Shown: positions 1 to 9,668 of the stretch, piece after piece | Position numbering within the stretch: the first letter of the stretch is position 1 | How the letters are laid out: every line of letters begins with the position of its first letter | Source of the DNA: Clostridium sp. SM-530-WT-3G | GTDB lineage: Bacteria > Bacillota > Clostridia > Clostridiales > Clostridiaceae | DNA: 63,528 nucleotides | Assembly (NCBI RefSeq): GCF_012843905.1 | Contig: NZ_JABAGC010000014.1 | Span: 1-63,528 of the forward strand | Direction of reading: 5' to 3' | Notes under the pieces: model-generated | Database searches by the model: none | What the model saw: the letters and a program-made list of their open reading frames with translations, nothing else | Told to the model about the DNA's origin: nothing | Position numbers and translations under genes: made by a program

Positions 1-79
1 TTATAAAAAAATTATAATGGTAAAACATGAATTAAAAACCAATGGTAAATTTTCTCAAATTAATGCACAAGTCAAGTAA

Positions 80-114
80 TATAATAAAAAGAATGAGTAA
101 AAAATAATACTCAT
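80..114 (-). terminator. Intrinsic terminator of the nucleoside-kinase-like gene
   Basis: Perfect 7-bp stem ATGAGTA (93-99) / TACTCAT (108-114). Read on the minus strand it is followed by a T-rich tract (TTCTTTTTATTAT, 92-80). It lies 25 bp past the stop codon of the minus-strand gene ending at 139. Nothing else is visible in bases 1-79. Confidence 0.7.
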
Positions 115-138
115 CCTATAAAAAATTTTTTTCACTTT

Positions 139-1788
139 TTAATATCCATAGAAACATGATCCACCAATAAATTCTCGTAAGATTGAATTTTTAGGAACTT
201 CATTTATATCAATCTCTTTAAAGAAATTTAAAAATGCTTTAAGCCTTAATGCTTCTGCATAAACTGGACTTTCATTTGATATTTTTTCAAGTTCTCTTAA
301 CGCAAATGGTTTAAGAACACCAAGTTCATATACTAATGTAGAATTAAATATTGAGTCCGCTTCTTCCTGATAAACAAATATATTTCTCTTTTCTCCTCTT
401 TTTACAGATGGCCACATTTTAAGAGTTTCCTCCGCACCATATCCTCTTGAAAGTGAATCTCTCACTATTCTCCTAACTTTTCTAGAGTCAGTTGTTGAAA
501 TTCTATTATGATCATCTATATTAAGCTGAGTTAATGCTGAAATATATACTTTATATATATTTCCACTTAATTTATTTGATATTAATCTAGGATTCAAACC
601 ATGTATCCCTTCAATTACCAAAACACCATTCTCAGGTAATTTAACTTTATCACCTATCCACTCTCTTTCTCCTGTTTTAAAATTATAAGCTGGTATTTCT
701 ACTTCATTTCCTTGCATAATACTAGATAAATTTTTATTTAATAATTCTAAATCCAATGCATCTATAGATTCATAATCATATTCGCCATTTTCATCCTTAG
801 GAGTATTATTACGATTTACAAAATAATTATCTAAAGATAACGGAATTGGAATCAATCCATTTACTCTTAACTGTATGCTTAATCTATTAGCAAAAGTAGT
901 TTTACCAGATGATGATGGACCTGCTATAAGAACTATTTTTACGTTTTTTCTCTTCAAAACTTCATCTGCAATATTAGCCATTTTCTTTTCATGGAGTGCC
1001 TCTGATACCATTATTACATTTTGAAGTTCACTTCCTTTTACTTTTTCATTTAATGTACCAACTTCCCCAACATCCAATATTCTTAACCATCGCTCTGTTT
1101 CCAAAAAAACTTTATATAAACTCTTTTGTTCTATAAATTCTGAAAGACATGTCATATCCTCTGGTGATGGTCTTCTTAATATAAATCCATCTTCATACTT
1201 CTGTAAATCAAATACTTTTATTATTCCTGTTGAATATCCCATACATTCATAAAAGTAATCATATAATCCATCTAACTCACAAAGTGTTAATTCTTTAAGA
1301 TCACAATTTTCTATAAGTTTTATCTTATCTTTCATATTATATTTAGAAAAAATCTCTAGTGCTCTCTCTTTAGATACTTTTTCTCTTTTTATAAGTATAT
1401 CTTTATCAATCACTTCCTGCATCCTATTCTTTATTTTAACTATTTCTAATTCTGTAAGTGGAGCATCTTTATGAATTTCTCCATATATTGCTTTACTTAT
1501 AGATTGTTCTATAGTTATTTTAGAATCAGGAAATATTTCTAAGGCTGCTTTTATAAATATAAACTGTAATGTTCTAGAATAAATCTTAATACCAAAATCA
1601 TTATCAAATCCTATTGGTTTTATTTCTCCATCTTCATCTATAATCTCACTCAGTTCATGATACTTTCCATTTAACTTACATATAGCTACTTTATCAATAA
1701 TATCCTTATATTCTTTTAGTATAAGATCATAAAATTTCATTCCTTTTACAGCTTTAATATTATCAATATTAACCCTTTCTTTTAACAT
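139..1788 (-). CDS. Nucleoside (uridine) kinase-like protein with N-terminal TGS/ThrRS-like domain
   Basis: P-loop kinase of the uridine kinase/phosphoribulokinase type, fused to an N-terminal region resembling the TGS and second additional domains of threonyl-tRNA synthetase. The Walker A motif GPSSSGKTTFANRL sits past the middle and is followed by LSLDNYFV and a VLVIEGIHGLNP segment typical of uridine kinases. The family occurs in Firmicutes; substrate specificity is not established here. The reading frame is open back to a GTG at 1887, but that codon has no ribosome binding site. The ATG at 1788 is preceded by GGGAAGGGGAGAG at good spacing, so I chose it (549 residues); the longer form would be 582 residues. 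Monocistronic, with its own terminator, divergent from the DUF421 gene. Confidence 0.78.
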   Translation of the reverse strand: MLKERVNIDNIKAVKGMKFYDLILKEYKDIIDKVAICKLNGKYHELSEIIDEDGEIKPIGFDNDFGIKIYSRTLQFIFIKAALEIFPDSKITIEQSISKAIYGEIHKDAPLTELEIVKIKNRMQEVIDKDILIKREKVSKERALEIFSKYNMKDKIKLIENCDLKELTLCELDGLYDYFYECMGYSTGIIKVFDLQKYEDGFILRRPSPEDMTCLSEFIEQKSLYKVFLETERWLRILDVGEVGTLNEKVKGSELQNVIMVSEALHEKKMANIADEVLKRKNVKIVLIAGPSSSGKTTFANRLSIQLRVNGLIPIPLSLDNYFVNRNNTPKDENGEYDYESIDALDLELLNKNLSSIMQGNEVEIPAYNFKTGEREWIGDKVKLPENGVLVIEGIHGLNPRLISNKLSGNIYKVYISALTQLNIDDHNRISTTDSRKVRRIVRDSLSRGYGAEETLKMWPSVKRGEKRNIFVYQEEADSIFNSTLVYELGVLKPFALRELEKISNESPVYAEALRLKAFLNFFKEIDINEVPKNSILREFIGGSCFYGY

Positions 1789-2016
1789 TAACTCTCTCCC
1801 CTTCCCTTGATCATAGAGTACATCTTCAAAATACTCGTTTAACTTTGATTTATCTACTATTTTGCAACTATATAACCTCAATAACACTATTTATTTATGT
1901 TTTATCCATTTATCCCCACTTATATTATATACAAACTTATCAAAATTGATAAAATAATTTTCTCATTTGTATATTTATTGTATTTATGAAGATATTAAGT
2001 TTAGGAGGTGATTTTT

Positions 2017-2721
2017 TTGTTTGTTGTACTAATAAGAACTGCTATTCTTTATCTTTTAGTTGTAATTACAATGAGATTAATGGGAAAAAGACAGGTTGCT
2101 GAACTCCAACCTTATGAACTTGTAATTGCCATAATGATTTCAGATTTAGCATCACTCCCAATGCAAGATCAGAGACTTCCTTTATTTTTAGGAATAATAC
2201 CCATTTTAACCCTTTTATTTTTAAAGACTCTCTTAAACTTAATATCTTTAAAATTTCAATGTACAAGAAAATTTATAGATGGAGAGCCTTGTATATTAAT
2301 TTGTAAAGGGAAAATAAACTATACTATGTTGAAAGAACAACAAATAGATTTAGATGAATTATTTGAACAGCTACGACTAGCAAATTGCTTTAATCTCGAT
2401 GAAATTCAATATGCCATATTAGAAAATAATGGGCAGTTATCAATTCTTCCTGTTAATTATAATTCTAATTGTCTAAAAAATTCATCTTCCGATAATACCT
2501 CAAAACAACCTGAAGTGCAACTTCCAAAAATATTAATTGCTGATGGAAAGATAAATAAGCACTCCCTCAGCAGCATGAATAAATCTGAGGATTGGATAAT
2601 GTCTACATTAAAAAATCATAATATTACAGACCCAAAACAAGTATTAATTGCTCTTTATGATACTAAAGGACAATTTAAATATCAACTTTTTGATGAATAT
2701 GAAAGGTCGTGTGAAAAATGA
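2017..2721 (+). CDS. DUF421 (YetF-like) membrane protein
   Basis: About 234 residues. Two or three N-terminal hydrophobic segments (roughly residues 3-25 and 55-80) surround a conserved MRLMGKRQVAELQPYELVI stretch. A soluble C-terminal domain follows with a DGEPCILI motif. These are hallmarks of the DUF421/YetF family of spore-former membrane proteins, whose function is unknown. The frame opens with a GTG at 2008 that lies inside the ribosome binding site AGGAGGTG (2003-2010), so the TTG at 2017, six bases after it, is the better start. The next gene overlaps the end of this one by four bases (ATGA), so the two are probably translationally coupled. Confidence 0.8.
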   Translation: MFVVLIRTAILYLLVVITMRLMGKRQVAELQPYELVIAIMISDLASLPMQDQRLPLFLGIIPILTLLFLKTLLNLISLKFQCTRKFIDGEPCILICKGKINYTMLKEQQIDLDELFEQLRLANCFNLDEIQYAILENNGQLSILPVNYNSNCLKNSSSDNTSKQPEVQLPKILIADGKINKHSLSSMNKSEDWIMSTLKNHNITDPKQVLIALYDTKGQFKYQLFDEYERSCEK

Positions 2722-3125
2722 AAAATTCATTAATATCACTCGGATTATTTTTATGTACAATAATTGTAATATTCTTTTTAGATAGGTCCCTAATAAATTT
2801 ATGTAATGAAATTCAACAAAGAACAGATATTATAGAACAAACGATCTTGGACAATGATTTTGAAACGGCTTTTGATCAATCTATGGAATTAGTAAATCTT
2901 TTAAAAGAAAAAGATTTTGTATCTTCTATTTATGTAACCCATGAATGCTTCGACTCCTTAGTTGATGAATCTGTAAAATTATCTGTATATATACAGTACA
3001 ATGATGCAGTTGATTCAAATGCAACATTACATTGCATAAAAAATATGACTCAAGATATGAAAGAACTTCAGACTCCTACTTTAGAAAATATACTAACATT
3101 TACTTCAAAATCTATATTTAAATAA
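2718..3125 (+). CDS. DUF4363 family membrane-anchored protein
   Basis: 135 residues with one N-terminal transmembrane segment (residues about 5-24, LISLGLFLCTIIVIFFLD) and a helical extracytoplasmic domain. It fits the small DUF4363 family, commonly found next to DUF421 genes in clostridia. Function unknown. Overlaps the upstream DUF421 stop codon (ATGA at 2718-2721). A strong AT-rich terminator follows at 3275. Confidence 0.75.
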   Translation: MKNSLISLGLFLCTIIVIFFLDRSLINLCNEIQQRTDIIEQTILDNDFETAFDQSMELVNLLKEKDFVSSIYVTHECFDSLVDESVKLSVYIQYNDAVDSNATLHCIKNMTQDMKELQTPTLENILTFTSKSIFK

Positions 3126-3274
3126 GATATGATTAATTATGAATTAATTTCCTTTAAATCATATAATTTATGTACCAAAATAAGTTTATGCATATACAGA
3201 TTATTTCATTGCATAATTATTAATACTCTTAGTATATTTTTTAATATTATGTTATAAATATACTACTTTACATA

Positions 3275-3330
3275 AATAATAAATAATCATTTAGATTTTT
3301 TTATGATTATTTATTATTTTTCTTGTTTTC
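3275..3330 (+). terminator. Intrinsic terminator of the DUF421-DUF4363 operon
   Basis: Perfect 16-bp stem AATAATAAATAATCAT (3275-3290) / ATGATTATTTATTATT (3303-3318) with a 12-nt loop, followed by TTTCTTGTTTTC. It ends the upstream operon just before the argG promoter. Confidence 0.75.
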
Positions 3331-3333
3331 ATA

Positions 3334-3362
3334 TTGATTAATTATACATTTAAATGTATAAT
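3334..3362 (+). promoter_or_regulatory. argG promoter
   Basis: TTGATT (3334-3339), a 17-bp spacer, then a perfect TATAAT (3357-3362). It lies 70 bp upstream of the argG start, right after the preceding terminator. The palindrome 3340-3363 covers the spacer and the -10 box, so binding there would block RNA polymerase. Confidence 0.65.
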
Positions 3363-3363
3363 T
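3340..3363. promoter_or_regulatory. 24-bp perfect palindrome over the argG promoter, candidate ArgR operator
   Basis: AATTATACATTT (3340-3351) followed directly by AAATGTATAATT (3352-3363). Its position over the argG -10 box and its T/A-rich TGTATAATTATA core suit an ArgR-type repressor site. ArgR itself is not in this window, so the regulator is inferred. Confidence 0.5.
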
Positions 3364-3432
3364 ATAACAAACACATAGAAAATAATGTATATTTTATTAA
3401 TATTTATCAATATGTTTAAGGGGGCTTTTAAT

Positions 3433-4656
3433 ATGAAAAAATATAATAAAGTTGTTTTAGCTTATTCAGGGGGATTAGATACATCAATAATTATTCCATG
3501 GCTTAAAGAAACATATGGTTGTGAAGTAATAGCGGTATGTGGTAATGTTGGACAAAAAGATGAGCTTGATGGATTAGAAGAAAAAGCAATAAAAACTGGG
3601 GCATCAAAATTATATATTGAAGATTTAACACAAGAATTTGTTGATGATTATATCTTCCCTACTATCCAAGCTGGAGCTGTTTATGAAGGAAAATATTTAT
3701 TAGGTACTTCTTTTGCAAGACCTTTAATAGGAAAAAGATTAGTTGAAATAGCAAAAGCTGAGGGCGCAGATGCTATTTGTCATGGATGTACTGGTAAAGG
3801 TAATGACCAAGTAAGATTTGAAATGGCTGTTAAGGCATTTGCACCTGAAATGCCAATCATAGCTCCTTGGAGAGTATGGGATATTAAATCAAGAGAAGAA
3901 GAAATTGATTATGCTGAATCAAAAAATATTCCTTTAAAAATTAATCGTGAAACAAACTATAGTAAAGATAAAAATATTTGGCATTTAAGTCATGAAGGTT
4001 TAGATTTAGAATTTCCAGAAAATGAACCTAAATATGATAAAATTTTAGAACTTTCAAAAACACTTGAAGCTGCACCAGACGAACCAACTTATATAACATT
4101 AACATTTGAAAAAGGTATTGCTGTTGCTTTAAACGGAAAGAAAATGAACAGCGTTGAATTATTAGATGCTTTAAATAAAGTTGGTGGTGAAAATGCTATC
4201 GGTATTACTGACATGGTTGAAAACAGACTTGTTGGTATGAAATCAAGAGGTGTTTATGAAACTCCAGGTGGAACTATTCTTTACGCTGCACATAAAGATT
4301 TAGAAGAAATATGCTTAGATAAAGAAACTTCTCACTACAAACAACAAATTGCTTTAAAATTTGCTGATTTAGTTTATAATGGCCAATGGTTCACACCATT
4401 AAGGGAAGCATTATCAGAATTTGTTACTAAGACTCAAGAAACTGTAACTGGAGAAATCAAATTAAAACTATATAAAGGAAACATTGTCAATGCCGGAATG
4501 ACTAGTCCATATTCATTATACAGCGAAGAATATGCTACTTTTGGAGAAGATGGAGTATATGATCAAAAAGACTCTGCTGGATTTATAAATCTTTATGGTC
4601 TTCCAACAGTAGTAAGAGCAAAAATGCAAGCAAAAGTAATGAAAGAGGATAAATAA
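3433..4656 (+). CDS. argG: Argininosuccinate synthase
   Basis: Cytosolic enzyme that joins citrulline and aspartate with ATP to give argininosuccinate. It has the N-terminal PP-loop AYSGGLDTS (residues 8-16) and the conserved segments [13 protein letters not shown] and GRSR-type region replaced by the family's usual [11 protein letters not shown]. Length 407 residues is normal. The frame opens upstream at 3385, but the ATG at 3433 is preceded by AAGGGGG and gives the standard [14 protein letters not shown] start. argH follows two bases after the stop. First gene of the arginine cluster; transcribed from the promoter at 3334. Confidence 0.96.
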   Translation: MKKYNKVVLAYSGGLDTSIIIPWLKETYGCEVIAVCGNVGQKDELDGLEEKAIKTGASKLYIEDLTQEFVDDYIFPTIQAGAVYEGKYLLGTSFARPLIGKRLVEIAKAEGADAICHGCTGKGNDQVRFEMAVKAFAPEMPIIAPWRVWDIKSREEEIDYAESKNIPLKINRETNYSKDKNIWHLSHEGLDLEFPENEPKYDKILELSKTLEAAPDEPTYITLTFEKGIAVALNGKKMNSVELLDALNKVGGENAIGITDMVENRLVGMKSRGVYETPGGTILYAAHKDLEEICLDKETSHYKQQIALKFADLVYNGQWFTPLREALSEFVTKTQETVTGEIKLKLYKGNIVNAGMTSPYSLYSEEYATFGEDGVYDQKDSAGFINLYGLPTVVRAKMQAKVMKEDK

Positions 4657-4658
4657 TT

Positions 4659-6041
4659 ATGAAGCTTTGGGGCGGACGATTTAAAAAAGGCACTGACAAA
4701 TTAGTTAACGACTTTAATTCTTCTATTAACGTCGACTCTAGAATGTATAAGGAAGATATACAAGGGAGCCTTGCTCATGCTTCAATGCTAGGCAAGCAAA
4801 ACATTATTCCTAAGGAGGCCAGTGATAGAATCACTTCTGGCCTTCTAGAAATACTAAAACGAATTGACAATGGAGTTATTTCAATAGATGAAACTTCTGA
4901 AGATATCCATAGTTTTATTGAAGGTACACTTACTTATTACATAGGTGAATATGGTAAAATGCTTCACACAGGAAGAAGTAGAAATGACCAGGTTACTCTT
5001 GATTTTAGATTATATTTAAAAAATACTCTTCCTGAGATACAAAAGGATATTATTACATTAGAAAAAGTTTTATTTGAAAAAGCATCTGAAAATATAGATA
5101 CTATAATGCCTGGTTATACACATATGCAAAAGGCCCAGCCAATCACTTTTGCACACCACTTATTAGCTTATGCTGAAATGCTAAAGAGAGATTATAGCAG
5201 GCTCTCAGACTGTTTAGCTAGGATGGATGAAATGCCACTTGGTTCTGGTGCTTTGGCCACTTCTACCTATCCTTTAGATAGAGAAGCTGTAGCTCGCGAT
5301 CTTGGATTTGCAAGAGTAACATTAAACAGTCTTGATTCTGTATCTGACAGAGATTATGCTATAGAAACATTATCATGTCTTTCAATGATAATGATGCATT
5401 TATCAAGATTTTCTGAAGAAATTATTCTTTGGTGTACTAACGAATTTAAATTTATAGAATTAGATGATGGTTATAGTACTGGAAGCAGTATAATGCCACA
5501 GAAAAAAAATCCTGATGTAGCTGAACTTGTAAGAGGTAAAACTGGACGAGTATATGGTGACCTTATGACTCTTCTAACTGTAATGAAAGGCATTCCTCTT
5601 GCCTATAATAAGGATATGCAGGAAGATAAAGAAGCTGTATTTGATGGTATAGATACTGCAGCACTTGCACTTAAGACATTTGCAGGAATGATAAAAACAA
5701 TGAAAGTTAGAAAAGAAAATATGAGAAAAGGTGCAGGACTTGGATTTACTAATGCAACAGATTTAGCTGATTACCTTGTTAAAAAAGGTATGCCATTTAG
5801 AAATGCACATGGTGTTGTTGGCGAAATAGTTCTTGAATGTATTAAGCAAAATAAAATGATTGAAGAACTTTCACTACCAGAATTAAAAACTTTCTCTGAC
5901 TTATTTGAAGAAGATGTATATCATGCCATCGACCTTGTAACTTGTGTTGAAGAAAGAAAGGTTTTAGGTGGGCCTTCAAGAGAATCAGTAAATCTACAAT
6001 TACAAGCACTTTCTGATTTTATAAGTAAACATGATAAATAA
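4659..6041 (+). CDS. argH: Argininosuccinate lyase
   Basis: Splits argininosuccinate into arginine and fumarate, the last step of the pathway. 460 residues, full length. The fumarase/aspartase superfamily signature [12 protein letters not shown] is present near residue 280 and the N-terminal MKLWGGRF is typical. The start lies two bases after the argG stop, and its ribosome binding site (AGAGG) lies in the argG 3' end, so the two genes are co-translated from one mRNA. Confidence 0.96.
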   Translation: MKLWGGRFKKGTDKLVNDFNSSINVDSRMYKEDIQGSLAHASMLGKQNIIPKEASDRITSGLLEILKRIDNGVISIDETSEDIHSFIEGTLTYYIGEYGKMLHTGRSRNDQVTLDFRLYLKNTLPEIQKDIITLEKVLFEKASENIDTIMPGYTHMQKAQPITFAHHLLAYAEMLKRDYSRLSDCLARMDEMPLGSGALATSTYPLDREAVARDLGFARVTLNSLDSVSDRDYAIETLSCLSMIMMHLSRFSEEIILWCTNEFKFIELDDGYSTGSSIMPQKKNPDVAELVRGKTGRVYGDLMTLLTVMKGIPLAYNKDMQEDKEAVFDGIDTAALALKTFAGMIKTMKVRKENMRKGAGLGFTNATDLADYLVKKGMPFRNAHGVVGEIVLECIKQNKMIEELSLPELKTFSDLFEEDVYHAIDLVTCVEERKVLGGPSRESVNLQLQALSDFISKHDK

Positions 6042-6220
6042 AAATTAATCATATTAATAAAATATTTCTTAACTACACAATTAAAATTTATATAATAAAC
6101 TCAATTAGTAAAGTTTCTAATAAATCTGAATCTTATTATAAGATTTATGATAAAAATTTTAGTTTTTACCTTATATCTAGAAATTTTATTTTAAATGAGT
6201 AAATTCATATTTTAGTATAT

Positions 6221-6249
6221 GCTTATAATCTGTATCTCAGGTTATAAGC
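6221..6249. other. Hairpin in the argH-argC spacer
   Basis: GCTTATAA (6221-6228) / TTATAAGC (6242-6249), a perfect 8-bp inverted repeat around 13 nt, in the 261-bp gap between argH and argC. A smaller AATCTTA/TAAGATT repeat lies at 6129-6145. Neither is followed by a T-tract, so these are not clear terminators. The gap may hold a separate argC promoter. A lone TTAACTG unit lies just before the argC ribosome binding site. No gene or leader ORF with arginine codons is visible. Confidence 0.4.
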
Positions 6250-6302
6250 TTACACTATATAAAAATAATTTAACTTATTAACTGACATTTGGGGGTTTTT
6301 AA

Positions 6303-7337
6303 ATGATTAAAGTAGGAATCATAGGTGCCACAGGATATGTTGGTGCTGAATTATTAAGATTATTATTATCACATCCTAAAGTTGAAGTAGCGGCATTAAG
6401 CTCTGTTTCATTTGAAGGACAAGAAATAAGCAATATATATTCAACATTTTTAAATAAAACAAATTTAATATGTGAAACAGCAGATGATGTAGTTGAAAAA
6501 AGTGATGTTATTTTCACTGCCCTTCCTCATGGATTAAGTGAAGATATTGCCAAAAAAGCTATTGATAACAATAAAATCTGCATTGATATGGGGGCTGATT
6601 TTAGATTATCTAGCGAAGCTGAATATGAAGAATGGTATGGTAAAAAATTCTCACAGCCAGAATTACATAAAAACTGTGTTTATGGACTTCCAGAATTAAA
6701 TAAAGAAAGAATTAAAAATAGCAAACTAATAGCTAATCCTGGCTGCTACCCAACCACAATAAATTTAGGTTTAATGCCACTTATAAAAAATTCATTAATT
6801 AAATTAGAGAATATAATATGTGATTCAAAATCAGGTACTACTGGATCTGGTAGAAAATTATCACAAACAACTCATTTTCCTGATGAAAATGAAACATTTG
6901 CTCCTTATAAAGTAGGTGCTCATAGACACACACCAGAAATAGAAGAAATCTTATCTACAATGGCTAATGAAAAAGTAAAAGTTACATTTACTCCTCACCT
7001 ATTACCTATAAATAGAGGAATCTTATCTACAATATACTGTACTCCAAAAAATAAAGTAAATCTTGAAGAAATACATAAACTTTATGAAGAATGTTATAAA
7101 AACATGCCATTTGTTCATGTACTTCCACTTGGACAAACAGCTTCAATAAAAAATGTAAGATTATCAAACGACTGTTATGTATCACTTCATACAAGCTATA
7201 GAAAAGATCAAATTATAGTAGTCAGCACAATAGATAATATGATTAAAGGTGCTGCCGGACAGGCTATTCAGAATATGAATATTATATTAGGTTTTGATGA
7301 AACTGAAGGACTAAATTTAATTGCACCTGCATTTTAG
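6303..7337 (+). CDS. argC: N-acetyl-gamma-glutamyl-phosphate reductase
   Basis: NADPH-dependent reduction of N-acetylglutamyl phosphate to the semialdehyde, third step of ornithine synthesis. N-terminal nucleotide-binding motif GATGYVGAELLRLL and catalytic cysteine Cys148 in NPGCYPTT. 344 residues, full length. Ribosome binding site GGGGG six bases before the ATG. First gene of the argC-J-B-D-F block, which lies in the same orientation as argGH. Confidence 0.96.
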   Translation: MIKVGIIGATGYVGAELLRLLLSHPKVEVAALSSVSFEGQEISNIYSTFLNKTNLICETADDVVEKSDVIFTALPHGLSEDIAKKAIDNNKICIDMGADFRLSSEAEYEEWYGKKFSQPELHKNCVYGLPELNKERIKNSKLIANPGCYPTTINLGLMPLIKNSLIKLENIICDSKSGTTGSGRKLSQTTHFPDENETFAPYKVGAHRHTPEIEEILSTMANEKVKVTFTPHLLPINRGILSTIYCTPKNKVNLEEIHKLYEECYKNMPFVHVLPLGQTASIKNVRLSNDCYVSLHTSYRKDQIIVVSTIDNMIKGAAGQAIQNMNIILGFDETEGLNLIAPAF

Positions 7338-7338
7338 G

Positions 7339-7357
7339 CAGTTAACTGTTAATTGAA
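7339..7357 (+). repeat. Short heptamer-repeat array between argC and argJ
   Basis: CAGTTAACTG-TTAATTG-AA, two to three copies of a TTAACTG heptamer directly ahead of the argJ ribosome binding site (AGGGGG). Shortest member of the family described at 8601-8740. Confidence 0.6.
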
Positions 7358-7374
7358 AAAAGGGGGTTATAATC

Positions 7375-8598
7375 ATGAATTTTAAGTATATAGAAGGTGG
7401 AGTTACTGCTCCAAATGGATTTTTAGCTTCTGGTATTTATTGTGGAATTAAAAAAGGAAGTCTAAAAAAAGATCTTGCTTTAATTTACTCAGAAGTTCCT
7501 GCTACAGCTTCTGGAATGTTTACAAAAAATAAAGTAAAAGGTGCTCCAATTTATGTATGTAAGAATCACTTAAGTAATAAAAAAGCTCAAGCAATAATAA
7601 TAAATAGTGGTAATGCTAACACTTGTAATGGCGATGACGGATTAAGTAAGGCAAAGAAAATGGCCTCACTTCAAGCAAGAGCATTAAATTTAAAAGCAGA
7701 TGATGTTTTAGTAGCTTCTACTGGAGTAATTGGTGTTCCTTTAAATATAGATGCAATAAAAGATGGTATTCCATTACTTACTGAAAAACTTTCAAAAAAA
7801 GGAAATAAAGATGCAGCCTCTGCTATTATGACTACTGATACTTTCATGAAAGAATTGGCTGCCGAATTTTATATCGGAGATACAAAAATAACTATTGGGA
7901 CAATGGCTAAAGGTTCAGGAATGATTGAACCAAATATGGGTACAATGCTTTCATTTATAACTACTGATTTATCTATTTCACCAGAATTACTAGATGAAGC
8001 ATTAAAAACTACAGTAAATGTAACTTATAACAGAGTAAGTGTTGATGGTGATACAAGTACTAATGATTCAATTTTTATTTTAGCTAATGGACAAGCAAAT
8101 AATCCTACTATAACTGAAAAAAATAAAGATTACGACACCTTTGTTGAAGTTCTAAAAACTATAAACACTGCAATGGCAAAAAATATTGCTAAAGATGGAG
8201 AAGGTGCTACAAAATTATTAGAATGTCAGATTTCAGGTGCTGCTACTGAAAAGGATGCTGTAATCTTTGGAAAAAGTGTTATAAATTCAAGCTTAGTCAA
8301 AACTGCTATGTTTGGTAGTGATGCTAACTGGGGACGTATTCTCTGTGCTCTTGGGTATGCAAACTCAAAATTTAACCCTGAAAAAGTTGATGTATCTTTT
8401 GAAAGTTGTAAAGGTGAAATTTTAGTATGCAAAAATGGAAGCTCTGTTGGATTCGATGAAGACAAAGCTAAAGAAATATTAAGCCAAAATGAAATCATAA
8501 TTAAAGTAGACTTATCTGAAGGTAAATCTAGCGCCTATGTATGGGGCTGCGATTTAAGTTACGAATATGTAAAAATAAATGGAGATTATAGAAGCTAG
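7375..8598 (+). CDS. argJ: Bifunctional ornithine acetyltransferase / N-acetylglutamate synthase
   Basis: Transfers the acetyl group from N-acetylornithine to glutamate (cyclic pathway) and can also acetylate glutamate from acetyl-CoA. 407 residues. The autoprocessing site is visible in KGSGMIEPNMGTMLSF; cleavage before Thr190 gives the alpha and beta chains, and that threonine is the nucleophile. Start ATG preceded by AGGGGG. No separate argA or argE is present in the cluster, which agrees with a cyclic pathway. Confidence 0.95.
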   Translation: MNFKYIEGGVTAPNGFLASGIYCGIKKGSLKKDLALIYSEVPATASGMFTKNKVKGAPIYVCKNHLSNKKAQAIIINSGNANTCNGDDGLSKAKKMASLQARALNLKADDVLVASTGVIGVPLNIDAIKDGIPLLTEKLSKKGNKDAASAIMTTDTFMKELAAEFYIGDTKITIGTMAKGSGMIEPNMGTMLSFITTDLSISPELLDEALKTTVNVTYNRVSVDGDTSTNDSIFILANGQANNPTITEKNKDYDTFVEVLKTINTAMAKNIAKDGEGATKLLECQISGAATEKDAVIFGKSVINSSLVKTAMFGSDANWGRILCALGYANSKFNPEKVDVSFESCKGEILVCKNGSSVGFDEDKAKEILSQNEIIIKVDLSEGKSSAYVWGCDLSYEYVKINGDYRS

Positions 8599-8600
8599 AG

Positions 8601-8740
8601 TTCAGTTAACAAGTAACAATTAACAGTTAACAGTTATATGGAAAAAAACTTTCAGCTTTTTTATAAGATATTTTTTTAAAGAAATTCCCTCGGAATTTCA
8701 TCCATAACTGTTCCCTGTTAACTGATAACTGCCAACTGAA
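8601..8740. repeat. 140-bp inverted heptamer-array element between argJ and argB
   Basis: Left arm 8601-8641 is built of CAGTTAA-like heptamers (CAGTTAA CAAGTAA CAATTAA CAGTTAA CAGTTAT). Right arm 8702-8740 is built of TTAACTG-like heptamers (ATAACTG TTCCCTG TTAACTG ATAACTG CCAACTG AA). The arms are imperfect inverted copies. The centre holds a perfect hairpin GAAATTCC ctc GGAATTTC (8681-8699). The right end abuts the argB ribosome binding site. No ORF inside. It looks like a small palindromic mobile or REP-like repeat. Confidence 0.7.
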
Positions 8741-8759
8741 AATTAAGGGGGGATTTATT

Positions 8760-9614
8760 TTGACACACTCAGAAAGAGCGGAAATATTAGTTCATGCCCT
8801 TCCATATATCCAAAAATATCGTGGAAAAATCATTGTTATTAAATATGGTGGAAATGCAATGATTAGTGATGAACTTAAAGAAACTGTAATAAATGATATT
8901 ATTCTTATGAAATGCGTAGGTATACAACCTGTTGTTGTTCATGGTGGTGGCCCTGCTATTTCTAGTTTACTAAAAAAACTTGATCATAAAAGTCAATTTA
9001 TAAATGGACTCAGATATACAGATGATGTAACAATTGATGTTGTTCAAATGGTACTTGGTGGCAAAGTTAACAAAGACCTTGTTTCTCTAATAGAAAAATT
9101 TGGTGGTAAAGCTCTTGGTTTATGTGGAATGGATGGTTCTCTTATCAAAGCCAAGAAATTAAAAAGCAACAATGACTTAGGATATGTTGGTGAAATAACT
9201 AAAATAAATACTGATATATTAAAAACAGCTATGAATTCTGGATACATTCCTGTTGTAGGAAGTGTTGCTTTAGGCGAAGATAGTGATAAACCTTATAATA
9301 TTAATGCTGATACATGTGCCTCAAAGATAGCTTCTGCATTAAAAGCTGAAGAATTAATTCTCCTTACTGATGTACCAGGTGTTATGAAAGATCCTAGTGA
9401 TCCATCTTCTCTTATTTCAAGTCTTAGACTACACCAAGTTCCAAAATTATGCCTAGAAGGTGTGATAAAAGGTGGCATGATTCCAAAAATAGATTGCTGT
9501 GTTGAAGCTGTAAGAATGGGTGTAGAAAGATCAATAATACTTGATGGACGTATTCCTCACTCAATTCTTCTTGAATTATTCACGCCAGAAGGCGCTGGAA
9601 CAATGATACACTAA
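8760..9614 (+). CDS. argB: Acetylglutamate kinase
   Basis: Phosphorylates N-acetylglutamate, second step of the pathway and usually the feedback-controlled one. 284 residues, amino-acid-kinase fold, with VIKYGGNAM near the N-terminus and VVHGGGPAIS for substrate binding. Starts with TTG at 8760, preceded by AAGGGGGG; no nearby ATG gives the usual ERAEILVHALPYI N-terminus. Lies downstream of a 140-bp repeat element. Confidence 0.95.
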   Translation: MTHSERAEILVHALPYIQKYRGKIIVIKYGGNAMISDELKETVINDIILMKCVGIQPVVVHGGGPAISSLLKKLDHKSQFINGLRYTDDVTIDVVQMVLGGKVNKDLVSLIEKFGGKALGLCGMDGSLIKAKKLKSNNDLGYVGEITKINTDILKTAMNSGYIPVVGSVALGEDSDKPYNINADTCASKIASALKAEELILLTDVPGVMKDPSDPSSLISSLRLHQVPKLCLEGVIKGGMIPKIDCCVEAVRMGVERSIILDGRIPHSILLELFTPEGAGTMIH

Positions 9615-9617
9615 AAC

Positions 9618-9650
9618 TAGTTAGCAGTTAACAAGTAACAGTTAACCGAA
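9618..9650. repeat. Heptamer-repeat array between argB and argD
   Basis: CTAGTTAG-CAGTTAA-CAAGTAA-CAGTTAA-CCGAA, left-arm type only, immediately ahead of the argD ribosome binding site (TTGGGGG). Same family as 8601-8740. Confidence 0.6.
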
Positions 9651-9668
9651 TAAATTGGGGGTTTTTAT

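Noticed and set aside
6042..6302. Leader peptide or riboswitch before argC
   Set aside because: Short ORFs here lack arginine codons and the hairpins lack T-runs or competing pairings.
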